Assembly: GCF_943912325.1 (NCBI RefSeq)
Contig: NZ_CALTTX010000010.1
Location: 1-55,300 of the forward strand
Direction of reading: 5' to 3'
Source: an uncultured Microbacterium sp.
GTDB lineage: Bacteria > Actinomycetota > Actinomycetes > Actinomycetales > Microbacteriaceae
Length of the DNA stretch: 55,300 nt
This document shows positions 43,113-51,674 of this stretch, in pieces. Numbering within the stretch: the stretch's first letter is position 1; the number at the start of each line of letters is the position of its first letter. The position numbers and the translations under genes are program-made. The notes under the pieces were generated by a model. That model was not told the origin of the DNA. It did not search any database and saw only the letters and a program-made list of their open reading frames with translations.

Positions 43113-43733
43113 TCAGCGCCCGAGCAGTCGCTCGCGCAGGGGTTTCTTGACCGGCTTGAGGCTGCGCTGCAGATACACCGTGCCGAGCCAACGGCCGAAC
43201 TTGAACCCGACGCGGCCCATGCGCCCGACCTCGTGAAAGCCCATGCGCTCGTGCAGCGCGATCGATGATTCGGCGCCCTTGTCGCTGATGACCGCGACCA
43301 TTTCGCGGATGCCGGCGCGCTCGGCCGCCGAAATCAGCGCCGTCAGGAGCGCCTTACCGAGGCCCTTGCCCGTCGCCCCCGCCCCGAGGTAGATGGAGTT
43401 CTCGACCGTGAAGCGGTACGCGGATTTGGCGTTCATCGGCGCGGCGAGCGCGTAGCCGAGGATGTTTCCGCCGGGTGAAACAGCAACGAGGAAGGGCATC
43501 TCGAGCTTCTGCAGGTAGGCGAACTTCTCGCGCCACTGCGCGAGCGTCCACTTCTTCTCATCGAAGGTGACCACCGAGTTGGTGACGTAGTAGTTGTAGA
43601 TCTCGCGGATATCGGGCAGATCGGATGCCACGGCGTCGCGGATCTCGTACGAGAACGCCTCCTCGACCGGCGCCGGGCGGCGCAAGTGCCGCGGCAGGCG
43701 CCGCTTCGACCGGTCGTATTCCTCCTCGAGCAT
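43113..43733 (-). CDS. GNAT-family N-acetyltransferase
   Basis: A 206-residue protein with a basic N-terminal extension (YDRSKRRLPRHLRRP) and a GNAT domain of the phosphinothricin-acetyltransferase-like subgroup (IREIYNYYVTNSVVTFDE, acetyl-CoA loop GATGKGLGKALL, ISDKGAESSIALHERMGFHEVG). Substrate is unknown; the subgroup acetylates amino acids and analogues. A leaderless-type -10 element precedes the ATG, overlapping the end of ung. Confidence 0.87.
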   Translation of the reverse strand: MLEEEYDRSKRRLPRHLRRPAPVEEAFSYEIRDAVASDLPDIREIYNYYVTNSVVTFDEKKWTLAQWREKFAYLQKLEMPFLVAVSPGGNILGYALAAPMNAKSAYRFTVENSIYLGAGATGKGLGKALLTALISAAERAGIREMVAVISDKGAESSIALHERMGFHEVGRMGRVGFKFGRWLGTVYLQRSLKPVKKPLRERLLGR

Positions 43734-43740
43734 AACGATC

Positions 43741-43746
43741 AGCCTA
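43741..43746 (-). promoter_or_regulatory. -10 element for the GNAT gene
   Basis: TAGGCT on the minus strand, 7 bases before the ATG and within the last codons of ung. Confidence 0.5.
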
Positions 43747-44502
43747 CGACTGCTCGACGGCGGGGACGAGCCCGACGTCGCGCGCATCGGATGCTCGATC
43801 CACCCGCCAATCGACGGGATCCGCGCCCTGCGCCCGCAGCAGCTCGTTCGCCCGTGAGAAGGGACGCGAGCCGAAGAACCCGCGACTCGCCGACAGCGGC
43901 GACGGGTGCGCCGATTCGATCGTGGGGGCTCCGTCGAGAAGGGGTTTCGCACCCCCGGCATCCCTCCCCCATAAAATCGCGACGAGCGGCACCCGTTGTC
44001 CGCGCTCGTCGCGTCGAGCCGCCAGCGTGCGGATCGCGCGCTCGGTGACCTTCTCCCACCCCCACCCGCGGTGCGACGCCGGCGCGCCGGGTGCCACCGT
44101 CAGCACCCGGTTGAGCAACATGACGCCCTGCGCCGTCCAGGCCGACAGGTCGCCGTGGGGAGCGGGTGCGATGCCCAGGTCGTCTTGCAGCTCGCGATAG
44201 ATGTTCGTCAGGCTCCTCGGCAGCGGACGCACGTGCGCATCGACCGCGAACGACAGCCCGATCGGGTGCCCGGGCGTCGGGTACGGGTCTTGCCCCACGA
44301 TCAGCACGCGCACATCGGCGAGGGGCGCGCGAAACGCCCGCAGCACGTTCTCACCCGCGGGCAGGTACGGCCGACCTGCGGCGACTTCGGACCGCAGCCG
44401 ATCGCCGAGGGCCGCGATGTCGGGCGCGACGGGTTCGAGTGCGCTCGCCCATCCGGCATCCATCGCTCCCGTGTCGGCGAGCTCAGCGAGCGTCATCGCC
44501 AT
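43744..44502 (-). CDS. ung: Uracil-DNA glycosylase
   Basis: Family 1 UDG removing uracil from DNA. The 252-residue protein has the water-activating Asp72 in GQDPYP, the SLTNIYRELQDD segment, LLNRVLTV and the HPSPLSASRGFFGSRPFS intercalation loop. I chose the ATG at 44502 (MAMTLAEL); the longer open frame overlaps the phosphoribosyltransferase gene. Last member of an SDR-PRT-ung cluster. Confidence 0.96.
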   Translation of the reverse strand: MAMTLAELADTGAMDAGWASALEPVAPDIAALGDRLRSEVAAGRPYLPAGENVLRAFRAPLADVRVLIVGQDPYPTPGHPIGLSFAVDAHVRPLPRSLTNIYRELQDDLGIAPAPHGDLSAWTAQGVMLLNRVLTVAPGAPASHRGWGWEKVTERAIRTLAARRDERGQRVPLVAILWGRDAGGAKPLLDGAPTIESAHPSPLSASRGFFGSRPFSRANELLRAQGADPVDWRVDRASDARDVGLVPAVEQS

Positions 44503-44525
44503 GTCATCGCCATAGCGTGCCGGCT

Positions 44526-45035
44526 TCAGGCCGAGCCCGCGAGACCCGCGTCTTCTTCGATCACCGAACCGGCCGCCGACCAGGGAAAATCGATCCACAG
44601 ATCGGTCGCGCGGAAGCTGTAGTCGGGCTCGATGATCGTCGTCGGCTTGGTGTAGATCACGGCCGAGCGCACGTCGGCCCCTCGATCGGTCAAGAGCCTG
44701 ACCGCGAGCGCGAGCGTGCGCCCGCTGTCGGCGACATCGTCGACGAGCAGCACGCGCCGGCCGGCGAGGTAGCTCATGTCGAGCTCGGGCGGCAGCACCT
44801 CGGGGGCGTCGAGGACCGTGCCGATCCCGGTGTAGAACTCCACGTTCAGCGCGCCGCAGTTCTTCGCTCCAAGCCCGTACGCGATCGCACCGCCCGGCAG
44901 CAGTCCGCCGCGCGCGATCGCGACGACGACCTCGGGCGCGAATCCCGAGGCGACGATGTCACGCGAAATCGCTCGCGTCGCGTCGCCGAAGCCATCCCAC
45001 GTCAATACTTCGCGCGGTCCCGTGTATTCACCCAT
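44526..45035 (-). CDS. Purine-type phosphoribosyltransferase
   Basis: A 169-residue type I PRTase with the PRPP motif VLLVDDVADSGRT (96-106) and an N-terminal substrate hood region (AIARGGLLPGG). Such small proteins are often annotated as xanthine/guanine PRTase or as a regulator. The nucleobase cannot be decided. It lies 3 bases after the SDR gene. Confidence 0.87.
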   Translation of the reverse strand: MGEYTGPREVLTWDGFGDATRAISRDIVASGFAPEVVVAIARGGLLPGGAIAYGLGAKNCGALNVEFYTGIGTVLDAPEVLPPELDMSYLAGRRVLLVDDVADSGRTLALAVRLLTDRGADVRSAVIYTKPTTIIEPDYSFRATDLWIDFPWSAAGSVIEEDAGLAGSA

Positions 45036-45038
45036 TCG

Positions 45039-45812
45039 TCAATCCTCCCGCACACGGAGCGGTCCGCGGTGCAGCAGATACTGCGCCGACTGAGCGACCG
45101 GCCGCATCGTGACGAGGTCGAGATCGACATGACCGGGCGCGTCGAGCGCGTAGGCGATGACGTCGGCGACGTCGGATGCCTGCAGTGGATGATCGACGTC
45201 GGCGTAGAGCGCGTCGGCCTTCGCCGCGTCTCCCCCGAGCCGGTTGAGGGTGAACTCGGGCGTGTGCACCATGCCGGGGGCGATCTCGGTCACCCGGATC
45301 GGCTCACCGTTGAGCTCGAGGCGGAGCGCGTTCGCGAGCATCGACTCGGCGGCCTTGGCGGCGTTGTAGCCGCCCCCGCCGGGGTACGCGAGCTGGGCCG
45401 CGGTAGACGTGACGAAGAGCGCGTCGGCATGGCCTGAGGCCGACGCCGCCCGGCGCAGCAGCGGCAACACGGCCTTGACCAGCCGCACGGAAGCGAGCAC
45501 GTTGACGTCGTACATCCACTGCCAGTCCTCAATCGAGGCATCCTCGATCCGATCCGTGCCGCGCGCACCGCCCGCGACGTGCGCGAGAGCGTCGACCCCG
45601 CCGGTCTCGGCAAGGCGCGCCGCGAGCGCGTCGACATCGTCCTGATTCGTCAGATCGGCTGCGAACGGAACCACCCCGGTTTCGGCGGCGAGGGCCTCCA
45701 GCCGCTCGGCTCGGCGCGCGACGGCGACGACCTCCCACCCTCGCTCCCGCAGAGCCCGCGCCGCGGCCTCTCCGATCCCCGAACTTGCTCCCGTGACGAC
45801 CGCGCGTTTCAT
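45039..45812 (-). CDS. Short-chain dehydrogenase/reductase
   Basis: A 257-residue classical SDR: TGASSGIG cofactor loop (7-14), AHVAGG, catalytic Ser136, Tyr149 and Lys153 (YNAAK). The Arg at VARRAER suggests NADP(H). The YdfG-like subgroup acts on small hydroxy acids such as 3-hydroxypropionate or serine derivatives. Divergent from metY. Confidence 0.9.
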   Translation of the reverse strand: MKRAVVTGASSGIGEAAARALRERGWEVVAVARRAERLEALAAETGVVPFAADLTNQDDVDALAARLAETGGVDALAHVAGGARGTDRIEDASIEDWQWMYDVNVLASVRLVKAVLPLLRRAASASGHADALFVTSTAAQLAYPGGGGYNAAKAAESMLANALRLELNGEPIRVTEIAPGMVHTPEFTLNRLGGDAAKADALYADVDHPLQASDVADVIAYALDAPGHVDLDLVTMRPVAQSAQYLLHRGPLRVRED

Positions 45813-45819
45813 GACGACA

Positions 45820-45825
45820 ACGCTA
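45820..45825 (-). promoter_or_regulatory. -10 element for the SDR gene
   Basis: TAGCGT on the minus strand, 7 bases before the ATG. It lies inside the dyad that also covers the -35 of metY. Confidence 0.5.
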
Positions 45826-45857
45826 CCCGCGCCGTGTTACGGCGGGTGTCGCGGGCG

Positions 45858-45887
45858 TTGTCACCACCCGGCATCCCTCCGTAACGT
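45858..45887 (+). promoter_or_regulatory. metY promoter
   Basis: TTGTCA (45858-45863) and TAACGT (45882-45887) with an 18-base spacer, the best full -35/-10 pair seen here. The predicted leader is about 50 bases and ends in a GAAGGAG ribosome binding site. Two inverted repeats overlap the promoter: GACAACG...CGTTGTC (45816-45862) and GTTACGG...CCGTAAC (45836-45885). Confidence 0.6.
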
Positions 45888-45943
45888 CATCCTCGACCTC
45901 AGCACGAAACCCACCACTCATTCACGATCACGAAGGAGTCATC

Positions 45944-47266
45944 ATGACCGCTCCCGAGAACTGGCAGTTCGAGACCAAGCAGATCCACTCCGGCGCCGCG
46001 CCCGATCCCGTCACCAAGGCGCGCGCGACGCCGATCTACCAGACGACGTCGTACGTCTTCGACAACGCCGACCACGCCGCGAACCTGTTCGCGCTCGCGG
46101 AGTTCGGCAACATCTACACGCGCATCCAGAACCCGACGCAAGACGTCGTCGAGCAGCGCGTCGCGGCGCTCGAGGGCGGCACGGGCGCCCTGCTCGTCGC
46201 TTCGGGCCAGGCCGCCGAGGTCTTCGCCGTGCTCAACATCGCGCAGGCGGGCGACCACATCGTCTCGTCGTCGTCGATCTACGGCGGCACCTACAACCTC
46301 TTCAAGTACACGCTCGCGAAGCTCGGCATCGAGACGACGTTCGTCGAGAACCAGGACGACGCCGAAGAGTGGCGCCGCGCGGTTCGCCCCAACACGAAGC
46401 TGTTCTTCGCCGAGACGATCGGCAACCCCAAGATCAACGTGCTCGACATCCGCACGGTTGCCGACGTCGCCCACGAGGCCGGCGTGCCGCTCATCGTCGA
46501 CAACACGATCGCGACGCCGTACCTCATTCGTCCCTTCGAGCACGGCGCCGACATCATCATCCACTCGGCCACGAAGTTCCTCGGTGGGCACGGCACGACG
46601 ATCGGCGGCGTGATCGTCGACGGCGGAAAGTTCGCGTGGTCGCAGAACGTCGACAAGTTCCCGGGCCTGACCGAGCCCGACCCGTCGTACCACGGCGCGT
46701 CGTACACGACCGCGGTCGGCGACGCCCTCGCCTACATCATCAAGGCCCGCGTGCAGCTGCTCCGCGACCTCGGTTCGGCGATCTCGCCCAACAGCGCGTG
46801 GCTGCTCATCCAGGGCATCGAGACGCTGTCGCTGCGCATCGAGCGTCACGTGCAGAACGCGCAAGAGATCGCGGAGTGGCTCGAGAACCACGACGACGTC
46901 GCGAGCGTGAACTACTCGGGCCTGCCGACCTCGCCGTGGTACGCGAAGGCCAACGAGTACGCGCCGAAGGGCGTCGGCGCCGTGCTGTCGTTCGAGCTCA
47001 AGGGCGGTGTCGACGCCGGTCGCGCGTTCGTGAACTCGCTGACGCTGTTCAGCCACCTCGCCAACATCGGCGACGTGCGCTCGCTCGTCATCCACCCCGC
47101 CTCGACGACCCACTCGCAGCTCACCCCCGAGCAGCAGCTCACGGCGGGGGTCACGCCCCGCCTCGTGCGCCTCTCGGGCGGCCTCGAGAACGTCGACGAC
47201 CTCAAGGCAGACCTCGAGCAGGCCCTGGCGGCCGCCCGCGCGACCGCCGCGAGCGCGAACGTCTGA
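45944..47266 (+). CDS. metY: O-acetylhomoserine sulfhydrylase
   Basis: PLP enzyme of the Cys/Met metabolism family, making homocysteine directly from O-acetylhomoserine and sulfide. Length 440 is usual. The PLP lysine lies near residue 211 in HSATKFLGGHGTTIGG. The start region (NWQFETKQIHSGAAPDPVTKARATPIYQTTSY) is classic for MetY and distinguishes it from the shorter MetB and MetC. It works with metX next door. Confidence 0.95.
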   Translation: MTAPENWQFETKQIHSGAAPDPVTKARATPIYQTTSYVFDNADHAANLFALAEFGNIYTRIQNPTQDVVEQRVAALEGGTGALLVASGQAAEVFAVLNIAQAGDHIVSSSSIYGGTYNLFKYTLAKLGIETTFVENQDDAEEWRRAVRPNTKLFFAETIGNPKINVLDIRTVADVAHEAGVPLIVDNTIATPYLIRPFEHGADIIIHSATKFLGGHGTTIGGVIVDGGKFAWSQNVDKFPGLTEPDPSYHGASYTTAVGDALAYIIKARVQLLRDLGSAISPNSAWLLIQGIETLSLRIERHVQNAQEIAEWLENHDDVASVNYSGLPTSPWYAKANEYAPKGVGAVLSFELKGGVDAGRAFVNSLTLFSHLANIGDVRSLVIHPASTTHSQLTPEQQLTAGVTPRLVRLSGGLENVDDLKADLEQALAAARATAASANV

Positions 47267-47296
47267 CCCCCGCCCGCGCGACCCGCGCTGGACCCG

Positions 47297-47332
47297 CAGG
47301 TCCCCTTCCGCACACCCGCGGGAGGGGACCTG
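47297..47332 (+). terminator. Rho-independent terminator after metY
   Basis: CAGGTCCCCT at 47297 and AGGGGACCTG ending at 47332 form a 10-bp perfect stem, extended inward by four more pairs with one G-U. It is followed by TTT. It separates metY from metX. Confidence 0.75.
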
Positions 47333-47424
47333 TTTCGCGTGCGCGACCAGCTCCGGCGCCGGCGCATGGCGGCCGGGCGCGTAACAGTCACCGTCCGTTC
47401 GTGAACGACGGGGAGAATGGATGC

Positions 47425-48633
47425 ATGGACTGGCAGACCTCCGACGACACGGTGCCCACGGCACTCGTGCCGGAGGCCGACGCCCGCGCCCTGCGCCGCG
47501 CACGCCCTCCCGTCACGGGCGCGTGGCGCGACGGCGATCCGACGGGGAACCGGCGCTTCGCGCCGCTCGGACCCCTCGCGACCGAAGCCGGTGCCACGAT
47601 CCCGTTCGTGCGGCTCGCGTTCGAGACATGGGGTGAGCTCTCACCCGCCCGCGACAACGCGATCCTCGTGCTGCACGCGCTCACGGGCGATTCGCACGTC
47701 ACGGGCGACGCAGGTCCGGGGCACCACACCGCCGGCTGGTGGAGCGATCTCGTCGGGCCGGGGCTCGCGATCGACACCGAGCGCTACTTCGTCGTCGCGC
47801 CCAACATGCTCGGCGGTTGTCAGGGCTCGACGGGACCAGCATCCATCGCTCCCGACGGTCAGGAATGGGGTGCGCGCTTTCCGTACCTCACGATCCGCGA
47901 TCAGGTGGCGGCCCAGGCGCTGCTCGCCGACGCGCTCGGCGTGGAGCAGTGGGCAGCTGTCATCGGTGGGTCGATGGGCGGCATGCACGCGCTCGAATGG
48001 GCGATCGGTCACGCCGAGCGCACCGCGCGGGTCGCGGTGCTCGCCGCTCCTCCGTTCACGACGGCCGACCAGATCGCTCAGAACGCGGCCCAGATCGAGA
48101 CGATCCGCATGGATCCGGCGTTCGCCGACGGGGCGTACTACGACGCCAACGACGGCGAAGGCCCCCACCGAGGCCTCGCGCTCGCGCGGCGCCTGGCGAT
48201 GCTGACCTACCGTTCGGGCGACGAACTCAACCAGCGCTTCTCCCGCTCGTGGCAGTCGCCCGTGAGCCCCCTCGGTCACGGTGGGCGTTTCGCGGTGTCG
48301 TCGTATCTCGACTTTCACGGCAACCGGTTCACGCGCCGCTTCGACGCGAACAGCTACATCACGCTCGCCGAGGCGATGAACTCCCACGACATCGGCCGCG
48401 GTCGCGGGGGTGTCGAAGAGGCGCTTTCTCGCGCGAGCGCCCGCGCCCTCGTGCTCGGGATCGACACCGATCAGATGTTCCCGGTCGACGGCCAGCAGCG
48501 CATCGCTCGCGGCTTGCGTGGCTCGATCGACGGCCGCGACGCCGTCGTGCTGCGCAGCGACTTCGGGCACGACGGATTCCTCATCGAGACCGAGGCCGTC
48601 GGCGAGCACCTCGTGCGGCTGCTCTCCGACTGA
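47425..48633 (+). CDS. metX: Homoserine O-acetyltransferase
   Basis: Alpha/beta-hydrolase-fold enzyme acetylating homoserine for MetY. The 402-residue protein has the nucleophile elbow GGSMGG with Ser183, the conserved MLGGCQGSTGP oxyanion region, TDQMFPVDGQ carrying the acid, and FGHDGFL with the histidine. I chose the ATG at 47425 (GGGAGA upstream); a GTG at 47401 is possible. A near-palindrome around CGTTC-GT-GAACG (47391-47412) just upstream may be a regulatory site. Confidence 0.95.
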   Translation: MDWQTSDDTVPTALVPEADARALRRARPPVTGAWRDGDPTGNRRFAPLGPLATEAGATIPFVRLAFETWGELSPARDNAILVLHALTGDSHVTGDAGPGHHTAGWWSDLVGPGLAIDTERYFVVAPNMLGGCQGSTGPASIAPDGQEWGARFPYLTIRDQVAAQALLADALGVEQWAAVIGGSMGGMHALEWAIGHAERTARVAVLAAPPFTTADQIAQNAAQIETIRMDPAFADGAYYDANDGEGPHRGLALARRLAMLTYRSGDELNQRFSRSWQSPVSPLGHGGRFAVSSYLDFHGNRFTRRFDANSYITLAEAMNSHDIGRGRGGVEEALSRASARALVLGIDTDQMFPVDGQQRIARGLRGSIDGRDAVVLRSDFGHDGFLIETEAVGEHLVRLLSD

Positions 48634-48685
48634 GCACGCCGCCTGAACCGCCGCGCGCGCTCGATCGGAGTCGTCGGCTGGCGTC

Positions 48686-49906
48686 TCAGACCGAGACGGT
48701 GCGCCGCCCGCGCGCCTCGACCGCATACGACACGTAGGCGATCGCGACGCCCGCGCACGCAAGTGCGACGCCCACCCACGCGGGAGCGATGTATCCCCAG
48801 CCGGCGGCAATCACGGCGCCGCCGAGGAACGCGCCGAGGCTGTTGCCGACGTTGAGCGACGAGTGGTTGAGCGCCGCCCCGATCGACTGATTGTCGGCCG
48901 CGACATCCATCAGTCGCGTCTGGATCAGCGGGCTCGTCATCGACGATCCGAGACCCACGGCGAAGACGCACGCCGCGAGCAGCCAGATGATGTGCGCGCT
49001 GAACGCGAGCAGCACGAGCGAGAGAATCAGGATGCCGAAGCCCGTGAACATCGCCCGCCGCAGATCAATGTCGCCGAGGCGCCCGCCGAGCAGGTTGCCG
49101 ACGGTCATGCCGAGGCCCATCAGCACGAGCACGATCGGCACGACCCACTCGGGCGAGCCCGCGACCTCGGTCACGACGGGCGCGATGTAGCTGTAGACGG
49201 CGAAGAAGCCGCCGAAACCGATCGCACCGACAGCGAGGGTCAGCCACACTTGCCCGATCCGGAACACCTTGAGCTCTTCGCGGAACGTGCGCGACGAGTC
49301 GCCGTCGTGCTTCGGCGCGAAGATCGCGAGCATGACGGCGCAGAGGGCGAATACGGCCGCGACGACGACGAACGTCAGACGCCAACCGAGCTGCTGCCCG
49401 AGGAATGTTCCGGCGGGCACGCCGACGACGTTCGCGATCGTGAGGCCCGTGAGCACGAAGGCGATGCCCTGGGTGCGTTTGCCCGGCCCCATGATGTCAG
49501 CGGCGATCAGCGCGCCCATCCCGAAGTACGCCCCATGCGGCAGCCCCGCGAGCAGTCGCGCCCCCGCGACGGCACCGAAGGTCGGGGCGATGACGGCCAA
49601 GAAGTTGAACACCGTCAGCGCGATCGCGAGGCCAAGGATCACCCAGTGCCGCGGATACCGCGCGACGAGTGCCGAAATGGTGGGCGCTCCGATGACGACC
49701 CCGAGAGCATAGAGCGAGATCAGGATGCCGGCGCGCGCGATCGCCTCTTCTTGAGACGCCGCCCACAGCTCGGGCAAGAGGTCTTGTGCGATCTGCGGCA
49801 ACAGGCCCATCATGACGAACTCGGTCATGCCGATGCCGAAGCTGCCGATGGCGAGGGAGAGAAGCGCCGCCATCGCCGCCCCCCGGGAAAGAGTCGGGGT
49901 GGTCAC
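48686..49906 (-). CDS. MFS transporter, DHA1 family (AraJ/Cml-like exporter)
   Basis: A 406-residue protein with twelve predicted helices. The N-terminal FGIGMTEFVMMGLLPQIAQDL is typical of the drug:H+ antiporter-1 group with AraJ, Cml and PbuE. Motif A is degenerate. A polar linker, APKHDGDSSRTFREELK, divides the two six-helix halves. Substrates in this group range from sugars and purines to chloramphenicol, so none is assigned. GTG start directly behind a -10 element. Confidence 0.9.
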   Translation of the reverse strand: MTTPTLSRGAAMAALLSLAIGSFGIGMTEFVMMGLLPQIAQDLLPELWAASQEEAIARAGILISLYALGVVIGAPTISALVARYPRHWVILGLAIALTVFNFLAVIAPTFGAVAGARLLAGLPHGAYFGMGALIAADIMGPGKRTQGIAFVLTGLTIANVVGVPAGTFLGQQLGWRLTFVVVAAVFALCAVMLAIFAPKHDGDSSRTFREELKVFRIGQVWLTLAVGAIGFGGFFAVYSYIAPVVTEVAGSPEWVVPIVLVLMGLGMTVGNLLGGRLGDIDLRRAMFTGFGILILSLVLLAFSAHIIWLLAACVFAVGLGSSMTSPLIQTRLMDVAADNQSIGAALNHSSLNVGNSLGAFLGGAVIAAGWGYIAPAWVGVALACAGVAIAYVSYAVEARGRRTVSV

Positions 49907-49912
49907 GTCAGA

Positions 49913-49918
49913 AGTGTA
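49913..49918 (-). promoter_or_regulatory. -10 element for the MFS gene
   Basis: TACACT on the minus strand, 6 bases before the GTG. Leaderless arrangement. Confidence 0.55.
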
Positions 49919-50002
49919 GGGCCGAATCGCCCGAAACGCCGAATCGATTCGATGCGGCGTCGATGAGCGACGGATGCCGGGGCGAGAACGATTCCGCGCC
50001 GC

Positions 50003-50326
50003 TCACTCGGCGGCGTCGAGCGCCGCTTCGAGCCGGTCGAGCTTTGCCGTCAACTCACCCGTGTATCCGGGGCGAATGTCGGCCTTCAAGACGAGCGAAA
50101 CCCGCGACCCGAACGCGCCGACGGCCTCGGTCGCGCGCCGGATGACGTCGAAGACCTCGTCCCACTCCCCTTCGATCGTCGTGAACATCGCATCGGTGCG
50201 GTTGGGCAGACCCGAATCCCGCACGATCTTGACCGCGGCAGCGACGGCGTCGTGCACCGAGGCATCCACTGCCACCTCCGATCCTTCGGGAGCACCGGAC
50301 GGGGCGACGGAGAAGGCAACGAGCAT
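50003..50326 (-). CDS. Thiamine-binding protein, MTH1187/YkoF-like family
   Basis: A 107-residue single-domain protein of the DUF77 (MTH1187) family, a ferredoxin-like fold that assembles into tetramers and binds thiamine or its pyrimidine. Family pattern includes VHDAVAAAVKIVRDSGLPNRTDAMFTTIEGEWDEVFDVIRRA. No thiamine transport gene is adjacent. Leaderless-type promoter. Confidence 0.88.
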   Translation of the reverse strand: MLVAFSVAPSGAPEGSEVAVDASVHDAVAAAVKIVRDSGLPNRTDAMFTTIEGEWDEVFDVIRRATEAVGAFGSRVSLVLKADIRPGYTGELTAKLDRLEAALDAAE

Positions 50327-50332
50327 GAGGCG

Positions 50333-50338
50333 ATCCTA
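50333..50338 (-). promoter_or_regulatory. -10 element for the MTH1187-family gene
   Basis: TAGGAT on the minus strand, 6 bases before the ATG. Confidence 0.5.
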
Positions 50339-50370
50339 CGCGGGCCCACGGACGCGAGCCGAGCCGGGGA

Positions 50371-51588
50371 TCACACCGACGCCAGTGCCGCCCGCCGCTG
50401 CGGATGCGTGCGTACCCGCACGAGTTCGATGACGCACAGTACGAGCAGCAAGACCTCGGCGGCGTTCCGCGCCGTGAGCAGCACGTTGATCCAGAAGAAG
50501 CCCTGCAGCAGCTCCCAATAGAAGATCGGGTAGATGAAGTGGGTGAGGATGCAGAGCACGAGCACGGCGCCCGCGGCCTTCCATGCGCGCCTGCGATCCA
50601 CGACCATCCAGAGCACGACGGGAGCGATGAGCCACGAGATGAACTGCGGTGAACCGACCTTGTTGAGCGCGATGAGGGCGATCACGAGCGAGAGCGACAG
50701 GGGTGGCATGAGCGAGAGGAAGTAGGCGCCGCGCCACGCCTTGACGGCGGCAATGGCGATGATGGCAACGGCGACGATCCCCATCAGCGGAGTCATGATC
50801 GCCGCGACCTGTTCCATCCCGGGCCCCGTGACCTGGTAGGTCAGAATCTCGTTGTCGTAGCGGATGTGCGCGCCCGGTACCCCGAAGTACGACATCCAGA
50901 TGTACGGCGTCGTGACCGGCGCTTCGACCTGCAGGCCGCGCCCCTCTTGCTGGCTGACGAAACCGAATGCGTACCGGAATCCGCCGAGCGCGGCGATCAC
51001 CCCGACGACACCTATCGAGACAAGCGCGGCGGTCACCGCAACGGTCCAGCGGCGGCGGAGCGCGATGAAAGCCGCCCCGAGCAGGGCGGCCGGCCACACC
51101 TTCATCCACGTCGCGACCGTCAGCAATACGGAGGCGACGACCGGCCTGCCCGCGAGCCACAGCAGAGCCATGATCGCGAGCGGAACCGTAACTCCGTCGA
51201 TTCGGTACATCCAGATCGGGCCGAGCGCGAACATCGCGACGAGCCAGAACCCCGCGGCGTAGCTGCGCGACGTCGATCGCCCGTTGCGGACGAGCACGTG
51301 GAACGCGACGGCGTCGATCGCCGCAATGAGCAGCGCCCAGGCGACGTAATAATTCGCGGTCAGATAGGTGATCAGTTGCGCGAGCAGCATGGGCACGAGC
51401 GCGAGCTGGGGGTACACGAACGGCTCGGTGATACCGACGATCCCCTGACCCGTCAGAGCGCGGAACGACCACGGGTCGTAGACGGCGGCGACATCACCCA
51501 TCGGCCAGTTGGGTTCGCGCCAACCAAGGATCGCGACACCGACGTGGATGATACAGAAAGTCACCCAGAGCCAGGCACGTCTCGACAC
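50371..51588 (-). CDS. GT87/DUF2029-like polyprenol-dependent glycosyltransferase
   Basis: A 405-residue polytopic protein (about ten helices). The acidic residue pair after helix 1 (PMGDVAAVYDPWSFRAL) and the YPQLALVPML, MYRIDGVTVPLA and WMKVWPAALL segments are those of DUF2029/GT87 (alpha-mannosyltransferases using polyprenyl-phosphate sugar). It probably adds a sugar to a cell-envelope glycolipid. GTG start behind a -10 element. Confidence 0.78.
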   Translation of the reverse strand: MSRRAWLWVTFCIIHVGVAILGWREPNWPMGDVAAVYDPWSFRALTGQGIVGITEPFVYPQLALVPMLLAQLITYLTANYYVAWALLIAAIDAVAFHVLVRNGRSTSRSYAAGFWLVAMFALGPIWMYRIDGVTVPLAIMALLWLAGRPVVASVLLTVATWMKVWPAALLGAAFIALRRRWTVAVTAALVSIGVVGVIAALGGFRYAFGFVSQQEGRGLQVEAPVTTPYIWMSYFGVPGAHIRYDNEILTYQVTGPGMEQVAAIMTPLMGIVAVAIIAIAAVKAWRGAYFLSLMPPLSLSLVIALIALNKVGSPQFISWLIAPVVLWMVVDRRRAWKAAGAVLVLCILTHFIYPIFYWELLQGFFWINVLLTARNAAEVLLLVLCVIELVRVRTHPQRRAALASV

Positions 51589-51595
51589 TCGTGAC

Positions 51596-51601
51596 AGTCT
51601 A
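51596..51601 (-). promoter_or_regulatory. -10 element for the GT87-like gene
   Basis: TAGACT on the minus strand, 7 bases before the GTG. Confidence 0.5.
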
Positions 51602-51674
51602 CGAGCGCGACGCTGAGAGAACTTCTCGCTCCGGGCGTGCGTGCGCGACCGTTATCGGATCGTGCGAAACCGCC

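Noticed and set aside
45816..45885. SAM-type riboswitch or attenuator before metY
   Set aside because: The inverted repeats lie at or upstream of the predicted -35/-10, so they would not be in the transcript. No SAM riboswitch core was recognised.
45793..48633. A 946-codon frame that would fuse upstream sequence to metX
   Set aside because: The first 544 codons run through metY in another frame with no domain content. MetX begins at the ATG at 47425 and is complete without them.
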